Origin: Magnetococcales bacterium
GTDB lineage: Bacteria; Pseudomonadota; Magnetococcia; Magnetococcales; JADFWT01
Reading direction: 5' to 3'
Assembly: GCA_015233785.1 (NCBI GenBank)
Contig: JADFWT010000013.1
Location: 1-40,752 of the forward strand
Length of the DNA: 40,752 nucleotides
Made by a program: the position numbers and the translations under genes. The notes under the pieces are model-generated. The model worked only from the letters and a program-made list of their open reading frames with translations, did not search any database and was not told the origin of the DNA. This document shows, piece by piece, positions 20,380-29,240 of the stretch; position 1 is the first letter of the stretch, and each line of letters starts with the position of its first letter.

Positions 20380-21339
20380 CTAACGGCTGCGGGGTTTTGG
20401 CGGTTGAGAAGGGAGGCGGGAGGGGCCATCATGATCCTCCACATTGTGTCGCATCCAGTGTACCAGATCGGTCCAGATTCGGCTGGTCTGGGTTCGAGTG
20501 GGCATGATGCCGGCATAGGACAGCTCAATGGTGACCACAGGGACCCCCTCCAGAATGCCGGCAAATCGTCCCAGAGAGCCGGGATAGGTGCCGAGGACAG
20601 AGAGATAGAGGTGTCCGAGCTTCTTGGGCGGCACGGTGGGCGCGCCGTCAAAATCAAGTAGGCCAAAAGGGGCATGCACCGAAACGATGACGTTGGGCTG
20701 AAAAGCGCGGATTTGGTCGTGGATCCAGCGGCTCTCTGGCTCACTGAGGGGCTTGGGGCCGGGGTAGCGGCGCGCATCGCGGTGGGTTTTGCGGACCCAG
20801 TAGTCTTCGCTTTCGTTCTCCCAGTTTCTGGTGGGAAAGTTGCGATTCAGATCTACGCCTCTGGCGTTGGTGCGTTGCGATTTTTCTCGCAGCAGCCCAT
20901 CGGGGTTGGTGAGGGGCGCGATACGCCAGTGAAACAGCCCGGAGTGGTAGCGGTCGAGCACTTTCATCCACTTGAAGATAACGCTCACCGAGGAGTACTC
21001 ATCGCCGTGAATGCCGCCGATGAGCAGAACCCGCGCCTGGGGCTGCCGGGCCGGAAGCGGCGGATACTCCTTAAAGAGAATCGGCGTCCCCTCTACCGAC
21101 ACACCGCCGGAAGCCACCAAGCCGCTTCTGAGGCACTCTAGCGTGCCGACGCTGCCCAGTTTATTTCCGATCATTCGGCAGGTCTCTTCCGCCGTTTTGA
21201 CGGTGGGCGCATCGGGTAGGCGGCTCTCGGAGGCGATGATGTCATCCAGATCGTCGGCCTGGGCCATGGTGGGGAAATGGACACAGATAGCCGTCCAGAG
21301 CACTCCGCACAGCAGAAGTCCAGGCCAGCGAGGGCGCAT
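20380..21339 (-). CDS. exported M14-family zinc carboxypeptidase, MpaA-like
   Basis: The 319-residue protein starts with a signal peptide (MRPRWPGLLLCGVLWTAICV...MAQA). The mature part is an M14 zinc peptidase: GGIHGDEYSSV gives His and Glu ligands, NPDGLLREKSQRTNARGVDLNRNFPT holds the substrate-binding residues, SVHAP the third ligand and VTIELSY the catalytic Glu. The closest function I know is murein peptide amidase MpaA, which cuts the bond between D-Glu and diaminopimelate. Being immediately upstream of dapC-dapD-dapE supports a link to diaminopimelate recycling, though MpaA itself is cytoplasmic and this one is exported. An ATG 15 codons earlier is possible; neither start has a clear ribosome-binding site. 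Confidence 0.75.
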   Translation of the reverse strand: MRPRWPGLLLCGVLWTAICVHFPTMAQADDLDDIIASESRLPDAPTVKTAEETCRMIGNKLGSVGTLECLRSGLVASGGVSVEGTPILFKEYPPLPARQPQARVLLIGGIHGDEYSSVSVIFKWMKVLDRYHSGLFHWRIAPLTNPDGLLREKSQRTNARGVDLNRNFPTRNWENESEDYWVRKTHRDARRYPGPKPLSEPESRWIHDQIRAFQPNVIVSVHAPFGLLDFDGAPTVPPKKLGHLYLSVLGTYPGSLGRFAGILEGVPVVTIELSYAGIMPTRTQTSRIWTDLVHWMRHNVEDHDGPSRLPSQPPKPRSR

Positions 21340-21666
21340 GGTTGAGGGAACGATGTTTTCGCCAAGCGAGTAAAAGAGATTCATGATTATGTGATTTTAT
21401 CGGTGCGTTGCTTTATGATTGTGCGCGGTGGGTGCGTCGAACGTTTTTACTTTAACGGGAAATATTCGTCAAACCCCCTTGGGTGGAAGTGACCATTTTA
21501 ATCTTGACTTCCGATGGTGGTAAAGTGTGTATCGATTATTGTTAAATCTTATTTGGCGTGGATGTTGCAAATTCGGGATCGTAGCGAGATAGCGCTCTCC
21601 ATTACGGTAGAGCGTCTCCCAATTTGAAAAGGGGTCCTGAATTTGAATGTCAGGTTGGGGAAGGAT

Positions 21667-22557
21667 ATGAATAGACGCAAGTTGTTGAAAACCATCGCGG
21701 CAGCAGGAACAGGGCTGGGTGTGATGGGGAGTAGTGGTCTGGCTGGAGCTGCTGGTTTGCTGGAGAGTGGTTTTGATGTCCAGATGTTTGGCAGCTACTT
21801 TCGGCAGGAGTCGGAAGACGACCTTCAGCGTCAGATCAAGACCTACCTTAAAAAAGTACGTAGCTTTGACGACCACTATACGGACGATGTTTTTTTGGGA
21901 AGCGAAAAGCTGAGAATGCTTCGTTCGGTGGCTTCCCGCCTAAAACGTCTTCAGAGGGTGGTGGGGCATGGAAACTTCTACCTGCTGGACTTTGATGATG
22001 CCTTGAAGATCTCCAGGCGCTATTCCAGAGTTGGAAAGTTCACGCCCAAAGAGCTGGACTTTTTGGAGATGATTTTTTATGAGACGGCGGCCCCCTACGG
22101 CTTCTTCGGTGAAAAGCCTCTAAAAAATCTGACCGACCGGATTCCCCGTCGGGAGGTGGTGAAGGTGCGCGGCACCGGCAACTATCTCTATCGGGGTGAG
22201 CCTGTGCGGATGTATAAGCGCATTCGTCGCGATGTGGGCCCCAATGTGGTGTTGACTTCCGGCGTGCGCAGTATTACCAAGCAGTTTTTCCTGTTTTTGC
22301 AGAAGGCCAATGCCACCCACGGCAACCTCTCCCAGGCTTCCCGTTCGTTGGCGCCTCCCGGTTACTCTTTCCACGGTATCGGTGATTTTGATGTGGGGCA
22401 GCGTGGTTTCGGTTACCAAAACTTTACCGACCGTTTTGTCACCACCAAGATTTTCAAGCGTCTGGCCGAGCTTGGTTACATTCGGCTTCGTTATCCCAGG
22501 GATAACATGTTGGGTGTTCGTTTTGAGCCGTGGCACATCAAGGTGGTCTCTACCTGA
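21667..22557 (+). CDS. exported M15-family D-Ala-D-Ala carboxypeptidase-like protein
   Basis: The 296-residue product begins MNRRKLLKTIAAAGTGLGVMG, a Tat-like signal with one arginine pair. The C-terminal half carries the M15 (VanY) pattern: VVLTSGVRSITKQ, LAPPGYSFHGIGDFDVG with the His and Asp zinc ligands, and RFEPWHIKVV with the last His. It should trim peptidoglycan side chains in the periplasm. The ATG is chosen because it gives the Tat motif and has GGGGAAGG before it. It is divergent from the M14 peptidase gene; the AT-rich gap of over 280 nt upstream holds no gene, only a weak TTGACT/TATCGA promoter candidate near 21504-21535. Confidence 0.8.
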   Translation: MNRRKLLKTIAAAGTGLGVMGSSGLAGAAGLLESGFDVQMFGSYFRQESEDDLQRQIKTYLKKVRSFDDHYTDDVFLGSEKLRMLRSVASRLKRLQRVVGHGNFYLLDFDDALKISRRYSRVGKFTPKELDFLEMIFYETAAPYGFFGEKPLKNLTDRIPRREVVKVRGTGNYLYRGEPVRMYKRIRRDVGPNVVLTSGVRSITKQFFLFLQKANATHGNLSQASRSLAPPGYSFHGIGDFDVGQRGFGYQNFTDRFVTTKIFKRLAELGYIRLRYPRDNMLGVRFEPWHIKVVST

Positions 22558-22575
22558 TCATCAGAGGTTGCGCTC

Positions 22576-23094
22576 TTGAGCGGTTCCGCCAGAGTCTGGG
22601 TGGGGGTCGGCGGTAACGTTGGCGACACCCTCGGTCTCTGCCGGAAGGTGTTGGCGCGTCTGGCTGATGCCTCATGCTGTTTTCATCTTCGTCACTCATT
22701 GTGGTATCGATCCGAGCCTGTGGGCGGGGTGGATCAGCCGTGGTTTGTCAACGGCGTGGTTCGTTTTGAGACGCCTCTCTCCCCTCTGGAGCTCTTGGGC
22801 ATGTTGTTGGAGGTGGAGTCCCAATTGGGGCGAAATCGGCAACAGGAGCAGCGCTGGGGACCGCGCCCTATGGATCTGGACCTGCTCTTCTATCGGGAGT
22901 TAATCATTCATCATGCCGACCTTGTTGTTCCTCACCCCCGACTTCATGAACGTCTTTTCGTGCTGCGTCCGCTGGCTGATCTGGACCCCCATCTGCGCCA
23001 CCCAATCCTTGGTAAAACAGTTGACACGCTCCTCCATGAAATGATAGATCGGGGCAGGGTGGAGCCGATTTCCGACCAAGCGCCGACTCTCTGA
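22576..23094 (+). CDS. folK: 6-hydroxymethyl-7,8-dihydropterin pyrophosphokinase
   Basis: The 172-residue HPPK transfers pyrophosphate from ATP to hydroxymethyl-dihydropterin in folate synthesis. Motifs: VGVGGNVGD at the N-terminus, YRSEPVGGVDQPWFVNGVV, and the signature RWGPRPMDLDLLFY, followed by VVPHPRLHERLFVLRPLADLDP. The start is a TTG 18 nt after the previous stop, with AGAGG just upstream. It is placed ahead of panB, whose reaction uses the folate cofactor methylene-tetrahydrofolate. Confidence 0.93.
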   Translation: MSGSARVWVGVGGNVGDTLGLCRKVLARLADASCCFHLRHSLWYRSEPVGGVDQPWFVNGVVRFETPLSPLELLGMLLEVESQLGRNRQQEQRWGPRPMDLDLLFYRELIIHHADLVVPHPRLHERLFVLRPLADLDPHLRHPILGKTVDTLLHEMIDRGRVEPISDQAPTL

Positions 23095-23107
23095 ATGTCT
23101 GGGGAGC

Positions 23108-23151
23108 GGCGACGCGGTGTCAGGATGGCGTCGCCCCGAACCGATGGTTCG
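23108..23151 (+). promoter_or_regulatory. two adjacent hairpins in the folK-panB gap, one with AGGA in its loop
   Basis: GGCGACGC (23108-23115) pairs with GCGTCGCC (23128-23135) around a 12-nt loop holding CAGGATG, the core of CsrA-binding loops. CGAACC-GAT-GGTTCG follows at 23137-23151. No T-run follows, so these are not a classical terminator. The rest of the 241-nt gap before panB shows nothing I can name. Confidence 0.4.
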
Positions 23152-23335
23152 ACCGTCAATGATCCGACGGGACACGAAGCCCGGATCCACCGAAGCGTGG
23201 CGGACCGGGACTGAAGATCCCTCTTAGCGGAGTCTATGGGCCGATGAATTACTGTGTCGGCGGCTTCGCAGCGGCTTCTGTTGCTGTCCCTCTTCCAGCC
23301 TTTTCCCGGCGGATCCTGTTCATTAAGGATCGCCC

Positions 23336-24142
23336 ATGTCATCCGAAGTTACCATTCCCGACCTACTCGCCATGAAGCGCGAGGGGCGCAAAATTGTCTC
23401 TGTGACGGCCTACGACTACACCTTCTCTCGCCTGTTGGATCGGGCTGGGGTGGATCTGCTGTTGGTGGGTGATTCCCTTGGTATGGTGATTCAGGGGCAT
23501 AAGACCACGTTGTCAGTCACCCTGGATGAGATGATCTATCATGTGCGGGCCGTAAAGCGCGGTGCTCAGCGTGCTCTGGTGGTGGGAGATCTTCCCTTCG
23601 GTAGTTTTCATGGTGGTCTGGAGCAGACTGTGCAGAGCGCGGTGCGCATGTTCAAGGAGGGCGGCTGTCATGCGGTGAAGCTGGAGGGGGGTGGACCGAT
23701 GCTGGAGAGCATTCGCCACATGAGCGAACGCGGCATGCCGGTGATGGGCCATGTGGGGCTGACGCCGCAGTCGGTGCACGCTTTTGGCGGCTTTCGAGTG
23801 CAGGGGCGTGGCGCGGCGGCGGAGCGGGTGATGAACGATGCCCTGGCGGTGGCGGAGGCCGGGGCCTTCTGCTTGGTTCTGGAGGGAATTCCCCACACCC
23901 TGGCTCGGCGCATCACCGAAGCGGTCTCCATTCCCACCATCGGCATCGGGGCCGGACCTGAATGTGATGGCCAGGTGTTGGTGCTCTATGACCTGCTGGG
24001 GCTCTATGACGGCGTGGCACCCCGTTTTGTCAAGCGCTACATGTCGGGTGCCGAGCGGGTAGATGGGGCGTTGAAAGGGTATCTTCAGGAGGTTCGAGAG
24101 GGTCGTTTTCCGGCCCCGGAGCACTGCTTTGAGGATGAATGA
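23336..24142 (+). CDS. panB: 3-methyl-2-oxobutanoate hydroxymethyltransferase
   Basis: The 268-residue product adds a hydroxymethyl group from methylene-tetrahydrofolate to alpha-ketoisovalerate, giving ketopantoate. Family marks: VTAYDYTFSRLLDRAGVD, LLVGDSLGMVIQGH (metal-binding Asp), VVGDLPFGSF, AVKLEGG, GMPVMGHVGLTPQSVHAFGGF and TIGIGAGPECDGQVLV. Length is standard. It is followed after about 30 nt by panC and then panD, so all coenzyme A precursor steps except panE are grouped. Confidence 0.96.
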   Translation: MSSEVTIPDLLAMKREGRKIVSVTAYDYTFSRLLDRAGVDLLLVGDSLGMVIQGHKTTLSVTLDEMIYHVRAVKRGAQRALVVGDLPFGSFHGGLEQTVQSAVRMFKEGGCHAVKLEGGGPMLESIRHMSERGMPVMGHVGLTPQSVHAFGGFRVQGRGAAAERVMNDALAVAEAGAFCLVLEGIPHTLARRITEAVSIPTIGIGAGPECDGQVLVLYDLLGLYDGVAPRFVKRYMSGAERVDGALKGYLQEVREGRFPAPEHCFEDE

Positions 24143-24173
24143 CGCGGGTGGGTGATGGGCGTTGGGAGAGGTG

Positions 24174-25022
24174 ATGGAGATTCTGAATCGCGGTGATGCG
24201 CTGCAAGCATGGACGGCGCAAATGCGGGCCGAAGGGCTTCGGGTCGGTTTTGTGCCCACCATGGGGGCGCTGCATGAGGGGCATTTGACCCTGATACGCA
24301 AGGCGCGTCAGGCGTGTGACCGGGTGTTGGCTTCAATTTTCGTCAATCCCACCCAGTTTGGCCCCGGTGAGGATTATGACCGTTACCCGCGGGATGAGGC
24401 TCGAGATCGGGCGTTGTTGGAGGGAGAGGGGTGCGATGCGCTGTTTCTCCCTACCGTAGAGGAGATCTATCCCACTGGTCGGCAGACCGTGGTGCGGGTG
24501 GGGGCCATGAGTCGGGTGTTGTGCGGCGCCAGTCGTCCCGGACATTTTGAGGGCGTGACCACGGTGGTGGCCATTTTGCTTAATCGTACGCAGCCTCAAC
24601 GGCTCTATCTGGGGCTTAAGGATTACCAGCAAGTGTGTGTGATATCGCGCATGGTGCAGGATCTTGGGATGCCGGTGGAGGTGGTGGGGGTGGAGACGGT
24701 GCGCGAAGCGGACGGTCTGGCGCTCTCCAGTCGCAACCGCTACCTGACCTCGGAGCAGCGGCAGCAGGCCACGGCGTTGAACCGGGCACTGGAAGCTGTC
24801 AGGGCGCGCTATCGGCAGGGGGAGCGCGGTGGGGAGACGTTGTCGTCTCTAGCTCGGGCTGTGTTGATGGAGTCTGGTCTGGATCGAATTGATTATGTGG
24901 CGCTTTGTCAGTCAGATACGCTCCTGCCGTTGCCACAGGCGGGAGAGGATCCCATAATGTTGCTCGCCGTGCATGTAGGTGGCGCGCGATTGATCGATAA
25001 CCGTTTTCTAGCAAGGGATTGA
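24174..25022 (+). CDS. panC: pantothenate synthetase
   Basis: The 282-residue product joins pantoate and beta-alanine with ATP. It has the nucleotidyltransferase HIGH-type motif in VPTMGALHEGHLTLIRKA, SIFVNPTQFGPGEDYDRYPR, the pantoate-binding CGASRPGHFEGVTTVV, LGLKDYQQ and the KMSKS-like LALSSRNRYL. The ATG is preferred to a TTG four codons before it because GGGAG is then 5 nt upstream. panD begins 24 nt after the stop. Confidence 0.96.
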   Translation: MEILNRGDALQAWTAQMRAEGLRVGFVPTMGALHEGHLTLIRKARQACDRVLASIFVNPTQFGPGEDYDRYPRDEARDRALLEGEGCDALFLPTVEEIYPTGRQTVVRVGAMSRVLCGASRPGHFEGVTTVVAILLNRTQPQRLYLGLKDYQQVCVISRMVQDLGMPVEVVGVETVREADGLALSSRNRYLTSEQRQQATALNRALEAVRARYRQGERGGETLSSLARAVLMESGLDRIDYVALCQSDTLLPLPQAGEDPIMLLAVHVGGARLIDNRFLARD

Positions 25023-25046
25023 GTGGATATCCCGGGAACTTGTGAT

Positions 25047-25436
25047 ATGAGCGGCATGAATGTCTCGCTATTAAAATGTAAAATTCACCGGGCGACCATT
25101 ACCGGCACCGAGCTTCATTATGAGGGATCCTGCGCCATTGATGAGGATCTTATGAAGGCGGCCGGGCTGCGTGAGTATGAGCAGATTCACATCTGGAATG
25201 TCGCCAATGGTGAGCGTCTTACCACCTATGCGATTTGCGCCCCGACTGGTAGTGGAGTCATCTCCTTGAATGGTTCTGCGGCTCACAAGGGGTCGGTGGG
25301 TGATCTGGTGATAATCGCTGCATTTGCCTGGATGGATGAGGCCCTGGCAGAGCATCATGAGCCGCGTCGGATCTATGTGGATAAAAAAAATCGCACGGTT
25401 TCTCCTGGTAAGCCCTTGTCTTCCAAGGCGGCTTGA
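25047..25436 (+). CDS. panD: aspartate 1-decarboxylase
   Basis: The 129-residue product makes beta-alanine for the panC reaction. It is a self-processing pyruvoyl enzyme; the cleavage site Gly-Ser is in [19 protein letters not shown] near the start, [10 protein letters not shown] and [23 protein letters not shown] complete the family pattern. The ATG at 25047 has GGGAA 8 nt upstream; an ATG three codons later would give exactly the E. coli numbering, with Ser25 at the cut. The tail beyond YVDKKNRTV is short. Confidence 0.93.
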   Translation: MSGMNVSLLKCKIHRATITGTELHYEGSCAIDEDLMKAAGLREYEQIHIWNVANGERLTTYAICAPTGSGVISLNGSAAHKGSVGDLVIIAAFAWMDEALAEHHEPRRIYVDKKNRTVSPGKPLSSKAA

Positions 25437-25528
25437 TGGAAGCTATCCCCAAGCGCCTACAAAGTGAGGCGTCTTCTTTATAGTTGGCCGAACCGGACAT
25501 GATCGCTGGATTTTGCTGAGGTATATGG

Positions 25529-25551
25529 GGAGTCGGGCCGACTCCTGTTTT
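25529..25551 (+). terminator. candidate terminator after panD
   Basis: GGAGTCG and CGACTCC form a 7-bp stem with a GGC loop, followed by TGTTTT. A weaker hairpin (CGCCT/AGGCG, 25454-25471) followed by TCTTCTTTAT lies closer to panD. Confidence 0.5.
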
Positions 25552-25607
25552 CCTTCTCAGTTGAGATTCAGGACAGATTTTTCTACTAGGAACCGAACGC
25601 CGGCATC

Positions 25608-25826
25608 ATGAACCTTAATCGTTCATCTCGCCCCTCGCGTCCCCCCCGTTTTGATTTTCAGAGCGGCTCTCAGCGTCGCATGCCGCGCTATGGTCGAATT
25701 GTCCTGGCGATGGTTGTGCTGTTTTTGGTCGGTCTTGGCGTCAAGAGCTGTTCGGGGTGGAAAGAGGTCCAACCCACTGTTCGTTATGAGCGGCTTTATC
25801 CCCCACCGGATGCTGCGGCGCCCTAG
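25608..25826 (+). CDS. small single-pass membrane protein
   Basis: The 72-residue product has an Arg/Ser/Pro-rich cytoplasmic head, one transmembrane helix (IVLAMVVLFLVGLGVK, about residues 31-46) with CSG just after it, and a short tail WKEVQPTVRYERLYPPPD. AGGAAC lies 13 nt before the ATG. Its stop is 28 nt ahead of the next gene, so the two are probably cotranscribed. I know no family; support is the membrane helix, the start region and the spacing. Confidence 0.5.
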   Translation: MNLNRSSRPSRPPRFDFQSGSQRRMPRYGRIVLAMVVLFLVGLGVKSCSGWKEVQPTVRYERLYPPPDAAAP

Positions 25827-25854
25827 ACCTCTTAGCTCCCTGAAAGGTCCGGGA

Positions 25855-27684
25855 ATGTCTACCCACGGTCAAAATCGTCAATTTTCCGTCTCCAGCGTTG
25901 TTTCAATCGGTTGGACGTTTGCTCTGTTTGCGTCACTCTTTGCGGCTGGCTCACTTCAGGCGGCCGCGGTGGATCCCAGTCTTTCTGAGTTGATGGATGA
26001 GGCGATATTCTCCTCGTCCTCTGCCCCCTCTGAATCCGAATCTTCCACGCTCAAGCCTTCCACGATTCGCGAAAAACGTCTGGTTCAATCCTCTTCAGCC
26101 AAGGCGCGTTTTTTTATGACGCCGCGTCAGGTGGAGTTGTTGGCGCTGGGCGGGATGCCGGAGTGGGCCTTGCAGATGGCGGAGCAGGTGTTGGCACAGG
26201 GAGAGGGTGGGGCATCCGTCAGCGCCTGGCTGCCGGTAAAGGCGGCGGCGCTGCTGCGTTTGGGGCGTTATGGTGAGGCGCGCACCTTGCTGGAAGCTCG
26301 CGCCTCCTGGAAAAGTGCCGGTGATCCCCGTTATGCCTTGATGTTTGCCGACGCGCTGTTGGAGGAGGGACATCTGAGCGATGCCCGGAAGCGTTATGGC
26401 GACTATCTGGCCAAATATCCCCAGGCCGAAGGGCGCTTCAAGGCCCAGGTGTTGATGGCGCTCTGTTCGTTGCAACTGGGTGCGTTGGATGATGCTTCTT
26501 TTCAGTTGGATCTTTATGAGCAGGAGGCGGAGCGTCCCGAGATGGATCCTCTGCTGCTGATGGTGCGGGCCGATCTGGATCGGGCGCAGAAGCGGGAGAA
26601 GAGTTTCAAACGTCGCATGGATGAGTTGGAGGAGCTGGAGCGTAAAGGCGAGCTGCCGCGTGATATGTCCGTCCGGCAGACAGCTCGTTCGCGGTTGGCA
26701 CTCTGGCACGCCGATGAAGGGCATTGGTCTCGGGCGTTGGCACTGGCCGAAGCGTGGTTGCGGGAGGAGAGTGCTCCACCGGCCAGGCTGCTGCATGCCA
26801 ATTTGATTCGGCGTTGGGTGGCCACGACCCATGTAAAAAGTACGACAAAATCGAAGAGGCGTAAGAAGAGATCCAAAAACAGAAAACGCGGCGGTTCAGC
26901 GCTGGGTGAGCAGGATCTGTGGGAGGCGCTCTATCACCCCAGTGCGGCGTTGTCTAAGAAGATGTCGGCACTGAAGCGGCTTCTGGCGGCGGAGGATCGT
27001 CAACGGCTGGGATTGCTGCGGGGAGATGGTGCTCTGGCTCCTGCTGCCATCGGTTGGGCGCAAGCCATGCCGGAGGAGGTGCGTCTCTATTTTGCCAAGA
27101 GCTTTGCCCGTTTTGGTCGGGCCGATCAGGCGCAGGAGCTGTTGCGTGGTTTGGAAGGGGCACGTTACGACGGTGTACGTCTTCGTCTGATGGGGTTGGA
27201 GGCGCAGCCGGAGTTGGATGACCTGGAGGCGATTCTCAGGCGCTTGCCGCCGGTGAAGGATCCTCTAAGTTGGTACCCTCAAGTTCGGGAGAGTGCCCTT
27301 TGGCTGCTGTTTCGATTGACGGATCGGGGTTTTGATCGGCATCTGGTGCCGCTACGCCGCTGGTTGGTGCTGTTTGTCGACCTTCCCTCGGTGGATCGGG
27401 GGTTGCGATTGCAGCAGGCGTTGGTACGGCAGAAGGCGGGAGAGCCGGTGATGGCCCTGATGTCGGTGCTGCCGTTGGTGGCCGGGCCGGGGGGAGAGAC
27501 CAAGCTTCTCTCGGCAGGTGCGACCACCCCCAATGGTCTGATGGCCCACTGGGCGCGACAGATGGGGTTTGGGCCGGAGGCGCGAATCTTTCTGGCGCGC
27601 GGTGGTTTGGCGGCGCTTGCCGCTCCGTCGGAGCCGCCGACCCCGACGAAAAAGTCAAAAAGCAGGCAGAGAAGGCGCAAGTAA
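25855..27684 (+). CDS. exported TPR-like repeat protein of unknown function
   Basis: The 609-residue product has a signal peptide (WTFALFASLFAAGSLQAAA, cut near residue 36), a Ser-rich linker, then paired helices typical of TPR repeats from about residue 90 to 300 (ALLRLGRYGEARTLLEAR, FADALLEEGHLSDARKRYGDYLAKYP, ALCSLQLGALDDASFQLDL). A strongly basic patch (STTKSKRRKKRSKNRKR) splits it near residue 345; further helices follow and the end is basic again. I chose the start that gives the signal peptide; longer in-frame starts would overlap the preceding small gene. It probably scaffolds an envelope complex. A flagellar role is possible from its neighbours, but nothing in the sequence shows it. 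Confidence 0.65.
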   Translation: MSTHGQNRQFSVSSVVSIGWTFALFASLFAAGSLQAAAVDPSLSELMDEAIFSSSSAPSESESSTLKPSTIREKRLVQSSSAKARFFMTPRQVELLALGGMPEWALQMAEQVLAQGEGGASVSAWLPVKAAALLRLGRYGEARTLLEARASWKSAGDPRYALMFADALLEEGHLSDARKRYGDYLAKYPQAEGRFKAQVLMALCSLQLGALDDASFQLDLYEQEAERPEMDPLLLMVRADLDRAQKREKSFKRRMDELEELERKGELPRDMSVRQTARSRLALWHADEGHWSRALALAEAWLREESAPPARLLHANLIRRWVATTHVKSTTKSKRRKKRSKNRKRGGSALGEQDLWEALYHPSAALSKKMSALKRLLAAEDRQRLGLLRGDGALAPAAIGWAQAMPEEVRLYFAKSFARFGRADQAQELLRGLEGARYDGVRLRLMGLEAQPELDDLEAILRRLPPVKDPLSWYPQVRESALWLLFRLTDRGFDRHLVPLRRWLVLFVDLPSVDRGLRLQQALVRQKAGEPVMALMSVLPLVAGPGGETKLLSAGATTPNGLMAHWARQMGFGPEARIFLARGGLAALAAPSEPPTPTKKSKSRQRRRK

Positions 27685-27710
27685 GAGGCCCTTTTTATGC
27701 CCCTTTTGGC

Positions 27711-29087
27711 TTATCGCTGTCTGAATAGCGGCGGCAGCATCGAGGGGGCATCTTGTTTGATGTCGTTCAGTTCCGACTGGGCGATGACCCGTTCCCGTGA
27801 GCGGGAGGAGAAGTGCTGGATGGCTTTTTTGTAGTGCCAGCGTGCTTGGCGCTTTTCCTTCTGAAGCAGGGCGTGTCGTGCCAGTGCCAGGTGGCTGGGG
27901 CCCAGCTGTCTCCTCTGACCCTCCACCACCCCCAGCAGATAGAGCGCTTGGGCGTTCTCCCGGTTCTCAGCGGTAAGGCGGCGTAGGATACGTGCCGCCG
28001 GATCCAATCTTCCCGCCTCACTCAACACCTTGGCCAGTAGAAACTGGACCTCCGGCTGCTTGGGTTTTTTTATGGCCGCTTTGCGTAGATCTTTTTCTGC
28101 CTTGCCGAGTTGATTGCGTTCCAGGTGGGTCAGTGCCCGCTCTCGAAGTAGATAGGGGTCGGCGGGGCTCTTTTTGAGTAGTTGGTCAAGCAGTTTTTCG
28201 GACTGTTTCAGCCGGCCTGTGTAGCGGTACCCCAGCGCCAATCCGTAGCGTAGAGGGTCGGATTGCGTTTTTTTGCGCAGCATGGCGCGCTCCATGCGAG
28301 AGACTATGCCATGGAGGTCGTTGCTTACCTGAACCCTTAGTTTGGCCTGGATGCGTGCCAGCCATCGGTTCTCTGCCTGGGGGCGAAGTCGGCGCGCTTT
28401 GTGAAGCGATGCCAGATCTCGCGCCTCGTCGATACGCTGTCCGGTTACCGGATGGCTGAGCAGGTAGGGGGGTGGCAGGCTTACCAGCCGATGTCGGGTG
28501 CGAATGCGCTCCAGGAACGAGGCGATGCCGTCGGGGGCGAATCCGGCTTGGGTTAGATAGCGCACCGAGAGGCGATCTGCCTGTAGCTCCTTTTGGCGTA
28601 CCGAGTTGAGGAGCGAAGAGCGGGCACCGGCCTGTCCGCCGATGATGCTGGCTGTGGTGATTTTTGAGTTGCCGGAGGCGACCCCAACAGCGACCCCGGC
28701 CGCGGAGGTGATGAGGGATTGAATGGCGGCTTTTTTGCTGTCGGATTTGAGTTTTTGGTGGTGACCGGCGGAGATGTGCGCCACTTCGTGTGCCATTACG
28801 CCGGCCAGTTCGTCCCGGCTTTGCGAGGTGAGCAGCAGTCCGCTGTTGAAGACAATGTGACGATTGGGGAGTGCGAAGGCGTTTAGGGCGTCGTCCTGGA
28901 TGACGAAGAAGCGGATGGACGCTTTGGGGAGGCCAGCCGCTTTGACGATGGGCTGGCCCATCTCCTGGAGAAAGTCCCGAATCTCCGGGTCGGTGATGAG
29001 GCGTATGGCGTGTTCGCCGCTGCGGGCCTGGAGTGTGACGGGCAGCAGCGTTGAGAGCACTAATATCAGTAGGAGATATTTTTTCAT
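27711..29087 (-). CDS. M48-family metalloprotease with TPR domain (BepA-like)
   Basis: The 458-residue product starts with a signal peptide (MKKYLLLILVLSTLLPVTLQA). The zinc site HEVAH is at residues 100-104 and the third ligand is in RQKELQADRLSVRYL. After LLSHPVTGQRIDEA comes a run of TPR repeats (ALGYRYTGRLKQSEKLLDQLL, ALTHLERNQLGKAEKDLRKA). This is the layout of E. coli BepA, a periplasmic protease and chaperone that monitors outer-membrane protein assembly. The start given fits the signal peptide; a longer frame exists upstream. It is convergent with the TPR-like gene and divergent from fliJ. Confidence 0.88.
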   Translation of the reverse strand: MKKYLLLILVLSTLLPVTLQARSGEHAIRLITDPEIRDFLQEMGQPIVKAAGLPKASIRFFVIQDDALNAFALPNRHIVFNSGLLLTSQSRDELAGVMAHEVAHISAGHHQKLKSDSKKAAIQSLITSAAGVAVGVASGNSKITTASIIGGQAGARSSLLNSVRQKELQADRLSVRYLTQAGFAPDGIASFLERIRTRHRLVSLPPPYLLSHPVTGQRIDEARDLASLHKARRLRPQAENRWLARIQAKLRVQVSNDLHGIVSRMERAMLRKKTQSDPLRYGLALGYRYTGRLKQSEKLLDQLLKKSPADPYLLRERALTHLERNQLGKAEKDLRKAAIKKPKQPEVQFLLAKVLSEAGRLDPAARILRRLTAENRENAQALYLLGVVEGQRRQLGPSHLALARHALLQKEKRQARWHYKKAIQHFSSRSRERVIAQSELNDIKQDAPSMLPPLFRQR

Positions 29088-29240
29088 GGATCGGTTTTCT
29101 GTTTGGTGCGATCTGCTAAACTGGCTGCGACCCGCTGTCGCCGGTTCATCTTGCCTGTGGTCAGTGTGGGGCACCCGGAGCCGTTTATCGAGTGTTTGTC
29201 AGAGTCTGGGGCGCTTTTTTGAGCGGCAGGTGTGCGTGTA

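Noticed and set aside
21504-21535. TTGACT with TATCGA as a sigma-70 promoter before the M15 peptidase
   Set aside because: The spacing is about 20 nt for the better -10 match and the 17-nt alternative (GTGTAT) is poor; too weak to list as a feature.
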